A DNA stretch of 41,138 bases. Source: Anaerolineales bacterium. GTDB taxonomy: Bacteria > Chloroflexota > Anaerolineae > Anaerolineales > Villigracilaceae. The notes under the pieces were generated by a model that was given only the letters and a program-made list of their open reading frames with translations, was not told the origin of the DNA and did no database searches. The DNA lies in NCBI GenBank assembly GCA_919902735.1, contig CAKKRM010000049.1:1-41138 (forward strand). Direction: 5' to 3'. Shown here one piece after another: positions 7,661 through 17,405 of the stretch; position 1 is the stretch's first letter, and every line of letters begins with the position of its first letter. Position numbers and translations under genes: made by a program.

Positions 7661-9499
7661 ATGAGTAAAATTATCCCATTCTCGAACGTCTGGAAGATTA
7701 TGGCAAAAGAATATCACTATTTATGGACGTGGGAACTTGAATCCTCCCCGGAGGCGCTCTGGCCGCTTGTCTCGGATACGAATCGCTTCAACCGCGATAC
7801 CGGCCTGCCGCCCATTCAATTTCTCGGCATCAACAATGGCGTGAAACTTGTAAAGTTCAAAACGCCGGTCATACAGGTGGAGTGGGAGGAGGAGCCTTTC
7901 GAATGGACATACCCGTATCGCTTTGGCGTTTTACGCCGCTACCGAAAGGGCCCGCTGGCAGAGATGCGCGTGGATTGCCGCCTCGAGCGGCTTCCCTCCT
8001 CAGGCACGCGCCTCACCTATGAAACCTGGGTAAAACCAAAAAACATTTTGGGGAATCTGGGCATTCCACTGGCGATAGGCATTGTCAGCGCAAAGAGATT
8101 TGGCGACACCTTCCAGCAGTATGACCGCGTCGCTTCCAACGGCGGCCCGGCCTGGTCCATTTCAACGGGCAGGAATCTCACCCCGGCAGGGCACAACAAA
8201 TTCAAGGTTCTGCGTGAACGTTTGGAAGCGCAAGGCGCAAACGCAGAATCGCTCGAACGCCTCTATGATTTTTTCCACCGCGCAGACGATCTCTCCATCC
8301 AACGCATGAGACCATACGCCCTTGCAGACGGATGGCAGCTCCCGCGCCGCACCGTGTTGGAGACATTTTTGCGCGCCACCCGCGCCGGCATGTTAGACAT
8401 GTACTGGGATTTACTTTGCCCAGAGTGCCGCGGCGTGGCGGAAGACCATGCGCACCTCGGCGATGTGCAGGGGACGGCCCATTGCAATACCTGCCGAATT
8501 GATTTCAACGCAAATTTCGATCACAATGTTGAAGTGATCTTCCGCCCGAACCCATCCATTCGAGCAGTGGATTCAGCCGTGGAATTTTGCGTGGGCAGTC
8601 CGCAGCGGCAGTTGCATAAAGCGTTTTCTCTCATCGTTCCACCCCGCGAGGAATTGCCCATCTCCACCATGTTGGAGGAGGGGCGTTACACCTTGCACAC
8701 TTCCGAGTCGCCGGGCGCGCAGATTCTGCTGGCATCCAAAAACGGCGCTGAAAAAATCGAATTGCGCGCAAGCTCCAAAGGCTGGGATTCCGGCGTGACC
8801 GAACTGGGACTCACACCCTACATCCGCCTGATCAATGAAACCGATCAAGTCCAAATTTTTGAATTGGAGCGCACAACCTGGTCTGATCAGGCGGCGACGG
8901 CGGCGGACGTGACGATTTTGCAGGTGTTCCGCGATCTGTTCTCAAGCGAAGTGCTGAGGCCTGGCCAGGAAATATCTGTGGGTTCGACAACTTTGATGTT
9001 CACAGATTTGCGTAATTCCACAAAGCTTTACCGCGAGATCGGCGATGCGCCAGCCTTTGGACGGGTGCGCGAACATTTTGAAATTTTGGAACAGGCCATT
9101 GTTGCAGAAGGCGGCTCCATTGTGAAGACGATGGGTGATTCGGTTATGGCGGCGTTTCGCAGCCCTGTGTCAGCGGTGAAAGCGATTTGGGATGTGCAGA
9201 AGCAACTGTCGGCGCGGGGGGAGCCGCTTTTGTCCATCAAGGCGGGCATTCATTACGGGCCGTGCATCGTCGTCAACTTGAATGACAGGCTGGATTATTT
9301 CGGCTCCACGGTGAATATTGCGGCGCGCCTGCCAAATTTTTCGGTGGGCGGCGAAGTGATCCTTTCCGAGCCAATTCGCAACGACCCCGAAGCGCTTGCG
9401 TTTTTGGAGAAGAACGCCGCTCCAAATTCGTTGACCCGTTTTCAAACTGAAATTCGCGGATACGATAAGTTGATGGAGTTGTGGAAGATCAAGGTGTAA
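7661..9499 (+). CDS. Adenylate cyclase, class III, with START-like domain and zinc ribbon
   Basis: Predicted to make cAMP from ATP in the cytoplasm. Residues about 15-165 form an SRPBCC/START-like domain (FNRDTGLPPIQF, YRFGVLRRYRKGPLAEM), typical of a family of multidomain bacterial cyclases. Residues about 248-285 hold a zinc ribbon (CPEC and CNTC), and a beta-rich middle follows. The C-terminal catalytic domain starts near 440 with the metal Asp in LMFTDLRNST, the substrate Lys and second metal Asp in VKTMGDSVMAAF, and the Asp, Asn and Arg of DYFGSTVNIAAR. All residues expected for an active adenylate cyclase are present. MAKEYHYLW at 7700 is an alternative start, supported by GGAAG and by where the domain begins. 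A hairpin terminator follows. Confidence 0.88.
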   Translation: MSKIIPFSNVWKIMAKEYHYLWTWELESSPEALWPLVSDTNRFNRDTGLPPIQFLGINNGVKLVKFKTPVIQVEWEEEPFEWTYPYRFGVLRRYRKGPLAEMRVDCRLERLPSSGTRLTYETWVKPKNILGNLGIPLAIGIVSAKRFGDTFQQYDRVASNGGPAWSISTGRNLTPAGHNKFKVLRERLEAQGANAESLERLYDFFHRADDLSIQRMRPYALADGWQLPRRTVLETFLRATRAGMLDMYWDLLCPECRGVAEDHAHLGDVQGTAHCNTCRIDFNANFDHNVEVIFRPNPSIRAVDSAVEFCVGSPQRQLHKAFSLIVPPREELPISTMLEEGRYTLHTSESPGAQILLASKNGAEKIELRASSKGWDSGVTELGLTPYIRLINETDQVQIFELERTTWSDQAATAADVTILQVFRDLFSSEVLRPGQEISVGSTTLMFTDLRNSTKLYREIGDAPAFGRVREHFEILEQAIVAEGGSIVKTMGDSVMAAFRSPVSAVKAIWDVQKQLSARGEPLLSIKAGIHYGPCIVVNLNDRLDYFGSTVNIAARLPNFSVGGEVILSEPIRNDPEALAFLEKNAAPNSLTRFQTEIRGYDKLMELWKIKV

Positions 9500-9514
9500 A
9501 TCAAAAACTCTGGA

Positions 9515-9540
9515 GTCGGGCAGCTTGCTGCCCGACTTTT
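9515..9540 (+). terminator. Terminator of the cyclase gene
   Basis: Ten-base-pair stem GTCGGGCAGC/GCTGCCCGAC with a TT loop, followed by TTTT, 15 bp after the stop codon. Confidence 0.85.
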
Positions 9541-9545
9541 CAATC

Positions 9546-9561
9546 CGTCAGCAAGCTGACG
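9546..9561. repeat. Small hairpin downstream of the DUF4349 gene
   Basis: Seven-base-pair arms CGTCAGC/GCTGACG with an AA loop, between the convergent cyclase and DUF4349 genes. It shares the CAGC...GCTG core with the neighbouring terminator. Confidence 0.5.
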
Positions 9562-9572
9562 AATTCCAGAAA

Positions 9573-10544
9573 TTAAGATTGCGTCGGTTTTTTCGGCCTG
9601 CGTGTGAACAGTTTCCAGAGCAGCCAGGCAAGGAAGATTGGCGGGGCTATAACGGGGATAACGGCTACGAAGACCCAGGTCAGAAATTCCCAAATGCCCT
9701 GATAAGAATGGATGAGGGATTGCCTGGCTTTTTCGAAGGTTTTGCCGGGTTTCCAGGGGTCTTCTGGCTGTGGGGTGGGTGTGGGTAGAATTTCAGGCAG
9801 AACAGGCTCGAAGTTGATGGTGATCGTGGAGAAGGCGGAGCGGTCTTGCAAGTAATTCATTTGGCCCTTGATTTGTTCGATCTGCGCTTCTATATTGGAA
9901 AGTTCCTGGTTGATGCGCAGGGCTTCGTCCACTGAGGTGGCCTGATCAAGAAAGGATTTGATGCGCTCGCGTGTGGCTTCGAGGTTGGTGAGTTGGGATT
10001 GCAAATCCACGAACTGGTCGGTCACATCTTCGCCGGAGGCGGTCTCGTCCAAAACCTGAACGGCAAGCCCGCGCAGGCGGCTGAGGGTGCGCTCGAATTG
10101 CTGGACGGGCACGCCAATGGTGATGGTGGCGTATTTATAGTTTTCCCCGTCGATATACGGCTGGTACCAGACGCGGGAGCTAATGATGTACCCGCCGGCA
10201 TCGCCGACAACCTGTGTGGCGCGGTCTATGGCAGTGTCTGAATCTTCAACCAGCAATTTGATCTCGCCGCTTTTGATGATCATGTGCGTGGTGGCTGCGG
10301 CGGGCGAGTCGGCTCCGGTGTTGAACACAGCATCCGCTGGCAGTGCGGCGGAAGATTCACTACCTTCCTGCCTGGCGGCTTCATCCGCTGCGCTTTCCGC
10401 CATTAGAGGCGCTTCGGCGGCAGGCGCTTCTTCAAAATATGTGAGAGGCGCTTCTGTGGCAGCCGGTGCGCCAGCGCCACATGCGCCAAGAAACAGAGCG
10501 CTTAACAAAACGAGCAAGGCAATTATTCTTAGATGTGATTTCAT
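9573..10544 (-). CDS. DUF4349 lipoprotein
   Basis: Envelope protein of unknown role. A signal peptide ends in lipobox LGAC near residue 22, and a low-complexity Ala/Glu linker runs to about 85. The DUF4349 region covers about 90-270: it opens with a strand and helix around DTAIDRATQVVGDAGGYI, continues with VPVQQFERTLSRLRGL, and includes a coiled coil (FVDLQSQLTNLEATRERI through QIEQIKGQMNYL). A C-terminal membrane helix (VFVAVIPVIAPPIFLAWLLW) and a basic tail close the protein, so it may be anchored at both ends. The start is the ATG at 10544, with GGAGGATGAA before it; a longer frame upstream lacks a signal peptide start. Confidence 0.88.
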   Translation of the reverse strand: MKSHLRIIALLVLLSALFLGACGAGAPAATEAPLTYFEEAPAAEAPLMAESAADEAARQEGSESSAALPADAVFNTGADSPAAATTHMIIKSGEIKLLVEDSDTAIDRATQVVGDAGGYIISSRVWYQPYIDGENYKYATITIGVPVQQFERTLSRLRGLAVQVLDETASGEDVTDQFVDLQSQLTNLEATRERIKSFLDQATSVDEALRINQELSNIEAQIEQIKGQMNYLQDRSAFSTITINFEPVLPEILPTPTPQPEDPWKPGKTFEKARQSLIHSYQGIWEFLTWVFVAVIPVIAPPIFLAWLLWKLFTRRPKKPTQS

Positions 10545-10629
10545 TTCATCCTCCGGTTTGAATAGGATTTCGGCGTATTGATTGGACGATGGATGGAATG
10601 AAATGTTCCCCAATAAAAAAGGAAGGCGC

Positions 10630-10671
10630 AAAAAACGCCGACCTTTGCAAAAGCAAAGGTCGGCGTTTTTT
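10630..10671 (-). terminator. gyrB terminator
   Basis: Nineteen-base-pair perfect arms (AAAAAACGCCGACCTTTGC and complement) with a 4-nt loop, 19 bp after the gyrB stop. The stem ends in A/T runs on both strands, so it could work in both directions. Confidence 0.9.
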
Positions 10672-10690
10672 ATTCCAAATTGATTTTGGG

Positions 10691-12643
<1,953 letters not shown>

Positions 12644-12721
12644 CTAAGCGCTTAATTTGTAGTTGCGGCTTTAGTCGCATTTATAACCGAACGATAAATT
12701 GTTCCCACATCTTCTTTCCAG

Positions 12722-13708
12722 CTACGCTTGTTTTACCGCCTGATTCGGGCGTATTTTTTCGATCACGCTTTGCAGCCAGATGTTCATATCACGATAATAA
12801 ATGAAACTGCCAGCCAGCAGGGCCGTTGTAACAAACGAATGACCGAAGATGCCTAGCAGGGTCATCCATGAATCTTTCGGGGGGATATTCCACAAATAGT
12901 TCAGGCCAAAGGAAAGCAGGAACACGGTCAGCACGAACATACTGCTAGTTGGCAGGGTAAAGCGGGTGAGCTGGATGCTGTTCAAAATGGATGTGATGAA
13001 GTTCTGCTTTTTCACAAAAACTCCGTGAGGCCAGAAGAACAGCGGCACAATGATCCACATGGAACCCAGGCTGAGAAACAGTACAAACAAATTTGCCAGA
13101 ACTGGATTCAATTGAACGATCAAAATTAAAACTATGAAAATCGGCATCCCAATGGTCATCAAAATGATGCCGCTGGCGATGGAGATGAGAATCGTCTGAA
13201 TGATGGCGCGGAAGGTCTGGATGGCGCTTTCTTCATCTGGCACGGCGATCCATGCCACACTGCGGAAGTAAAGCGCGCCTCCCACCCAGCCGAGAAAAGT
13301 CAGCAGGAAAAACCACAGCGTGAGGCCCAGGAAGTTGACCTGCCAGACGGCAGGCTCGCCCAAAGGTGTGGCGGAGGTCTCTTGGGGAAGGAGCAGGCTC
13401 GAGATCCCGATTGGAAGCGTGCGCAGCAGCCAGAACAGGTTGATGTTGGAAATACGGTCGTAATTTTCCAGCGCCCGTTGAATTTCCTCCGCTGTCACAC
13501 CGTTCCCTTGCCAGAAAGACACCAGCTGGTTCTTGATCGAACTGAAGAACGTGTTCATTTGCAGGCGTGGTCCCAGCCACATGAACAGGTTTAATAATAG
13601 CGGCATGAGGATCGCGGTGATATGCGAAGCGATGGTGTCGAAGCCTGCTTTGATGGAACTGATAATGCCCGGCGGGGGCGGGAGATTTTCTATTCTTGAT
13701 ACTTCCAT
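12722..13708 (-). CDS. Polytopic membrane protein, unrecognised
   Basis: A 328-residue protein with a cytoplasmic N-terminus (ENLPPPPGIISSIKAGFDTI) and about six predicted membrane helices spread from residue 30 to 310. The first pair is separated by a roughly 75-residue loop (NTFFSSIKNQLVSFWQG through EIQRALENYDRI). The general layout resembles YIP1/DUF-type integral proteins, but no family can be named. A TAGAAT box ends 9 nt before the ATG and no Shine-Dalgarno is seen. It is divergent from the membrane protein at 13771 with only 62 bp between them. Confidence 0.75.
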   Translation of the reverse strand: MEVSRIENLPPPPGIISSIKAGFDTIASHITAILMPLLLNLFMWLGPRLQMNTFFSSIKNQLVSFWQGNGVTAEEIQRALENYDRISNINLFWLLRTLPIGISSLLLPQETSATPLGEPAVWQVNFLGLTLWFFLLTFLGWVGGALYFRSVAWIAVPDEESAIQTFRAIIQTILISIASGIILMTIGMPIFIVLILIVQLNPVLANLFVLFLSLGSMWIIVPLFFWPHGVFVKKQNFITSILNSIQLTRFTLPTSSMFVLTVFLLSFGLNYLWNIPPKDSWMTLLGIFGHSFVTTALLAGSFIYYRDMNIWLQSVIEKIRPNQAVKQA

Positions 13709-13735
13709 AACCAATTGATTCTACCATACCCCTGC

Positions 13736-13764
13736 TTGCGTTCATGCGCGCGCGCAGGTACAAT
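13736..13764 (+). promoter_or_regulatory. Sigma70 promoter with leaderless start
   Basis: TTGCGT (13736-13741), a 17-bp spacer and TACAAT (13759-13764). The ATG at 13771 follows after six bases. There is no Shine-Dalgarno. This is the cleanest leaderless promoter in the window. Confidence 0.7.
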
Positions 13765-13770
13765 CTTTTC

Positions 13771-14583
13771 ATGCAAGAGAACCGTTCAAACCTGCCGTCG
13801 GCAGACCGCATTGGGGTATTGGTCGCTTCTGTGCTGCTGGCATTTGCATTGACAAGACTCATCCAATTCCCCAGCCTCACGATCACCCTCGACCTGCCCG
13901 GTTTCTATTTTGCGCTGCCCCTCACCCTCGGCACATTCATGACCATCCTCGCCGCCGCGCTGGCCGCCGCAGGTATGGACTGGCTCACCCGCTCGCACCC
14001 AGCTTTGAAGGGGAAAACAAATATCGAGCATCTCATGCTGCCCACTATCACAACCTTTGTGATCGGCGCGCCGCTTTCGATCCTGCCAAATGGCGCGGCA
14101 TGGTGGGCGGGGTTTGCATTTGGGGCGGTTTTGCTGCTGGTCGTTTTCCTCGCGGAATACATCGCCATTAATCCATCTGCGCCGAGCTATGCGCTTGCGC
14201 GCGCAGGACTCACCGCATTGGCGTACGCGCTTTTCCTCATCCTCGCCACTTCTTTGCAGTTTTCAGTTGCGCGCATGGTCGTGGCCATTCCAGCCATCTT
14301 CATCTGTGCGGGGTTGATCAGCCTGCGCATCCTTCACCTGGACGGCACAGACCGCTGGGATTTTCCCTGGGCAATCGGCATCGGCATCATTTGCGCGCAG
14401 ATGGGCGCGGGCTTGCATTACTGGCCGCTCACGCCCATTCAATTCGGCCTCGCGCTCACGGGTCCGCTGTATGCGCTGACGATGCTATCCGTGAGTCTGG
14501 CGGAAAATATTCCTTTGCGCCGCGCAATGGTTGGGCCTGCCATCATCGTCGGCCTTGCCTGGGCTTTTGCGATCTTTTTATAG
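13771..14583 (+). CDS. Polytopic membrane protein, unrecognised
   Basis: A 270-residue, strongly hydrophobic protein with about eight predicted membrane helices and short loops. The only longer hydrophilic piece is around residues 75-90 (TRSHPALKGKTNIEHL). No catalytic motif or family is recognised. The stop codon is two bases before the start of the JAMM peptidase gene, so the two form an operon. That suggests, without proof, a common process at the membrane. Confidence 0.75.
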   Translation: MQENRSNLPSADRIGVLVASVLLAFALTRLIQFPSLTITLDLPGFYFALPLTLGTFMTILAAALAAAGMDWLTRSHPALKGKTNIEHLMLPTITTFVIGAPLSILPNGAAWWAGFAFGAVLLLVVFLAEYIAINPSAPSYALARAGLTALAYALFLILATSLQFSVARMVVAIPAIFICAGLISLRILHLDGTDRWDFPWAIGIGIICAQMGAGLHYWPLTPIQFGLALTGPLYALTMLSVSLAENIPLRRAMVGPAIIVGLAWAFAIFL

Positions 14584-14585
14584 CA

Positions 14586-14984
14586 ATGCAATCCCTCACA
14601 ATTTCAAAAGAACAATACCAAAGCATGGTGGCGTATGTCAACTCACATGCGCCGCTGGAGTCATGCGGGCTGTTGGCGGGGCGCGATGCAAAAGTGGAGA
14701 AAATTTTCTTCGTGCAGAATCAGGCCCAGAGCGCGGTGCGATACGTGATGAATCCCATCGAGCAGTTGAATGCCTTCGAGTGGATCGATTCCAACGACAT
14801 GAATCTGCTCGGCATCTTTCACTCGCATCCTGCTGGACCTGAAACTGTTTCGCCAACTGACATAGCGCAGGCCGCCTATGCAGTAACCTACATCATCCTT
14901 GCCCGCGTGGATGCCGCCTGGCGCGCCCGCGGTTTTTGGATCGAAAACAGCGGCTTTCGTGAAGTGATCTTGCAGGTCTTGTAA
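14586..14984 (+). CDS. JAMM/MPN metallopeptidase, M67 family
   Basis: Zinc-dependent isopeptidase-like enzyme of 132 residues, the size of a bare bacterial JAB domain. The catalytic Glu lies in APLESCGLL (near residue 25), and the zinc motif HxHx7Sx2D is complete in HSHPAGPETVSPTD (near 80). Bacterial relatives cleave C-terminal extensions from ThiS/MoaD-like sulfur carriers or act on cysteine and siderophore precursors. No ubiquitin-like or E1-like gene is adjacent here, so the substrate is open. The gene follows the upstream membrane protein by two bases and is probably coupled to it. Confidence 0.88.
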   Translation: MQSLTISKEQYQSMVAYVNSHAPLESCGLLAGRDAKVEKIFFVQNQAQSAVRYVMNPIEQLNAFEWIDSNDMNLLGIFHSHPAGPETVSPTDIAQAAYAVTYIILARVDAAWRARGFWIENSGFREVILQVL

Positions 14985-15085
14985 GCAACCATATTTCGTT
15001 TAACGTGTTTTTATGGGTATTGATGGTGTGAATTCAACGCCGCGAGTCGTTGGTATCCATCTCACCTTGAATCGGAGGAATTTTG

Positions 15086-15772
15086 ATGCAAACTGTAATT
15101 GACCTTGGGGTTATTTTTCTGGCGTATGTATTTGGCTCGATCCCATTTGGATTGTTGATCGTTAAACTAAAAACAGGAAAAGATATTCGTGAGGTGGAAA
15201 GCGGCCGAACAGGCGGGACGAACGCCATGCGCGCCGCTGGTTTTTGGGCAGGCTTTGGCACGGCCATGCTGGACATATTGAAAGGCGCGGGAGCCGTGTG
15301 GGTCGCAAAATGGATCACGCCTGCAGAGTGGGTGCATGTCGTTGCCCCGCTTGCCGCGATCCTTGGGCATAATCATTCGATCTTTTTGCCGGAGCGCGAT
15401 GAAAATGGAAAACTCATCCGCTTGCGTGGCGGGGCGGGCGGAGCGCCCTCTGTGGGCGGCGCCATGGGACTTTGGCCTGCTTCCATTCTGATCATTCTGC
15501 CCCTCGGTATGTTGACCTTTTTCACGATTGGCATTGCATCCATCACCACGATGGCGGTGGCGTTGTTTGCCATCATCATCTTCGCTGTTCTGGCCGCGCA
15601 GGGAGTCCTTCCCTGGGTGTACGTCTGGTACGGCGTGGGCGCAGAGATTTTGCTCATCTGGGCGCTGCGTCCCAATTTGAAGAAATTATTCGATGGGAAT
15701 GAACGGATCGTGAAATACAGTTTGAACGGCTGGTTGAGGGCAAGGCGCGAGGAGAAGGAAAGTAGTAAATAG
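15086..15772 (+). CDS. plsY: PlsY-type glycerol-3-phosphate acyltransferase, divergent
   Basis: Membrane enzyme expected to transfer an acyl group from acyl-phosphate to glycerol-3-phosphate, the first step of phospholipid synthesis. Motif 1 is close to consensus (SGRTGGTNAMRAAG, residues 45-58), and the second region has LGHNHSIFLP near 95. The third motif differs: where PlsY usually has GGKG, this reads RGGAGGAPSVGG, so the Lys is gone, and about ten extra residues (ERDENGKLIR) precede it. Five or more membrane helices are predicted. GGAGG lies 8 nt before the ATG at 15086. It may be a functional lineage variant or a paralogue with a changed substrate. Confidence 0.8.
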   Translation: MQTVIDLGVIFLAYVFGSIPFGLLIVKLKTGKDIREVESGRTGGTNAMRAAGFWAGFGTAMLDILKGAGAVWVAKWITPAEWVHVVAPLAAILGHNHSIFLPERDENGKLIRLRGGAGGAPSVGGAMGLWPASILIILPLGMLTFFTIGIASITTMAVALFAIIIFAVLAAQGVLPWVYVWYGVGAEILLIWALRPNLKKLFDGNERIVKYSLNGWLRARREEKESSK

Positions 15773-15794
15773 GGGAACAATAATCAGGTATTCG

Positions 15795-15823
15795 TTAACA
15801 AATCATGCAAGTACGAGTACAAT
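15795..15823 (+). promoter_or_regulatory. ssb promoter
   Basis: TTAACA (15795-15800), a 17-bp spacer and TACAAT (15818-15823). The ssb start lies 63 bp further on, giving a leader of roughly 55 nt. Confidence 0.65.
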
Positions 15824-15841
15824 ACAAATCGTCTTATTTTC

Positions 15842-15860
15842 CCCGCCGAGCTTCGGCGGG
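15842..15860 (+). promoter_or_regulatory. Hairpin in the ssb 5' leader
   Basis: Eight-base-pair stem CCCGCCGA/TCGGCGGG with a 3-nt loop, ending 26 nt before the ATG and upstream of the AAGGAG ribosome binding site. It may stabilise the leader or take part in translational control. Confidence 0.45.
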
Positions 15861-15886
15861 TACCTTAACCCTCAAGGAGTAACCCC

Positions 15887-16315
15887 ATGTATCACCTCAT
15901 TATTATTGCAGGCAATGTAGGCAAAGACCCCGAAATGCGTTACATGCCAGATGGCAAAGCCGTCACATCTTTTTCAGTCGCTACAAACCGCCAGTACACT
16001 GCCAGTAATGGAGAACAGGTCAAAGAAACCATTTGGTTCCGTGTTGCCACGTGGGGTAAAACAGCCGAGGTATGCAACCAGTACGTCAAGAAAGGTTCCA
16101 AAGTACTCGTTGAAGGCCGTCTAACGGCAGATAAAAACACCGGCGGCCCAAAGATTTGGACAAGACAAGATGGAACAGCAGGCGCTTCCTTTGAGATAAG
16201 CGCATCCAATGTGCGTTTCCTTTCGGCACGTGGTGAAACCGGCGATAGCGGCCCCGTAGCGGGCGGCGGCATGGAGATGGCCGAGCTTCCCCCGGAAGAC
16301 GATATTCCATTCTAG
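15887..16315 (+). CDS. ssb: Single-stranded DNA-binding protein
   Basis: Coats single-stranded DNA in replication, recombination and repair. The OB fold spans about residues 1-112, with the usual opening (HLIIIAGNVGKDPEMRYM) and TIWFRVATWGKTAEVCNQYVKKGS in the core. The acidic tip is ELPPEDDIPF, the docking peptide for partner proteins. The Gly-rich linker between them is short, giving 142 residues overall. AAGGAG precedes the ATG by 7 nt. Its own promoter and a strong terminator (16329-16371) make it monocistronic. Confidence 0.97.
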   Translation: MYHLIIIAGNVGKDPEMRYMPDGKAVTSFSVATNRQYTASNGEQVKETIWFRVATWGKTAEVCNQYVKKGSKVLVEGRLTADKNTGGPKIWTRQDGTAGASFEISASNVRFLSARGETGDSGPVAGGGMEMAELPPEDDIPF

Positions 16316-16328
16316 GATAATCGCAATG

Positions 16329-16371
16329 AAACAGGTCTAACACTGCCGCAGGGGGCTTGTTAGACCTGTTT
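16329..16371 (+). terminator. ssb terminator
   Basis: Fourteen-base-pair arms AAACAGGTCTAACA/TGTTAGACCTGTTT around a 15-nt loop, followed by TGCTTATT, 13 bp after the ssb stop. Confidence 0.85.
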
Positions 16372-16388
16372 GCTTATTAGGAAAAAAT

Positions 16389-16724
16389 ATGACCATACCC
16401 CCAGTCCCGCCCAAACCCACCGGCCCCATTCTTGAACTTCCCGCCGATCTCGAACTTGTCTATGCCAACCTCGCGCGCATTGCCCACTCTCCCGCCGACA
16501 TCGTCATTGACTTTGCGCATCTTCTGCCCGGCGAGCCGCGCGCAAAGATCCGCTCGCGTGTGGTGATGACCCCGCTCAGCGCCAAACTTTTAGTGCGCGC
16601 GCTCACAGAAAATATTGCGCGCTACGAAACCGCATTCGGAGAGATCCATATCCCTTCAAATACAACATTGGCGGATAATCTCTTCCGTCCATTTCAACAG
16701 CCGCCCGAACCACCCAAAGAGTAG
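16389..16724 (+). CDS. DUF3467 protein
   Basis: Small cytoplasmic protein (111 residues) of unknown role. The family pattern is clear: LELVYANLARIAHSPADIVIDFAHLLPG near residues 22-48, then RSRVVMTPLSAKLLVRALTENI and YETAFGEIH. Proline-rich ends flank the domain. AGGAAAAAAT stands before the ATG. It is the first gene of a four-gene run (DUF3467, translin, membrane protein, DNPH1-like) with gaps of 6 and 3 bp and then a 4-bp overlap. Confidence 0.88.
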   Translation: MTIPPVPPKPTGPILELPADLELVYANLARIAHSPADIVIDFAHLLPGEPRAKIRSRVVMTPLSAKLLVRALTENIARYETAFGEIHIPSNTTLADNLFRPFQQPPEPPKE

Positions 16725-16730
16725 CACAGC

Positions 16731-17402
16731 ATGAACAAGCTCGAAAAAATCGCCGAACAGATCCGAAAAAATTTCGATGCCCGCACCGCCGCGCGCGATA
16801 ACGCCCTCGCCCAGGCGCGCCAGCTCACTCGCGCCTGCTCCCTTGCCATCCGCGCCGTTCACCGCGACGAAACAGACACGATGAACGCACACTTGCAGGA
16901 AGCCCGCCAGCTTGCGGATGCGCTGCGCGACTCTCTGGCAGCCTACCCCGATCTTTTTTATGCGGGATATACACAGGATGCGCTCAAGGAATTCGTGGAA
17001 GCGAACGTCACCTGCGCCTTGATTCGGAACGAACCGCTTCAGACTCCCGAAGAGCTGGTCGTTGAACCTTCGACATATCTCAACGGCCTGGCAGAGGTGA
17101 TCGGCGAATTGCGCCGCCGCACCATGGACATTCTCCGCCACGGCTACTCTCCGGAAGTGGAACGCCTGCTCGGCTACATGGACGAAATCTACTCCGTCAT
17201 GGTCACCATGGATTATCCCGATGCGATCACAAACGGCCTGCGCCGTCAAACGGACCTGGCGCGCGGCATCATCGAGAAAACGCGCGGCGACATCACCTTT
17301 AGCCTGCGGGGCGAGCACCTCGAACAAGCCATCGGGAAGTTAATTGTCCAATTAAACGACGACCAGGCCGGGGCGCGGAAAAGAAGCGAAAAGGATTCAT
17401 AG
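16731..17402 (+). CDS. Translin family protein
   Basis: All-helical protein of 223 residues. Family positions are recognisable: the N-terminal helix with RDNALAQARQLTRACSLAIRAVH, a central EFVEANVTCALI, LNGLAEVIGELRRRTMDILRHG, and the C-terminal YMDEIYSVMVTMDYPDAITNGLRRQTDLARGIIEKTRGDIT. Eukaryotic translin/TRAX octamers bind and cut RNA. In TRAX the catalytic acidic residues sit in these helices; the ELRRR and MDEIY regions here keep several acidic residues, so nuclease activity is possible but not shown. It lies within an operon ending in a nucleotide hydrolase, which would fit RNA or nucleotide turnover (inference). Confidence 0.88.
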   Translation: MNKLEKIAEQIRKNFDARTAARDNALAQARQLTRACSLAIRAVHRDETDTMNAHLQEARQLADALRDSLAAYPDLFYAGYTQDALKEFVEANVTCALIRNEPLQTPEELVVEPSTYLNGLAEVIGELRRRTMDILRHGYSPEVERLLGYMDEIYSVMVTMDYPDAITNGLRRQTDLARGIIEKTRGDITFSLRGEHLEQAIGKLIVQLNDDQAGARKRSEKDS

Positions 17403-17405
17403 ATC

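Noticed and set aside
16656-17327. 223-codon minus-strand frame opposite the translin gene
   Set aside because: Antisense shadow of the same length as the translin gene; the plus-strand product has clear family motifs.
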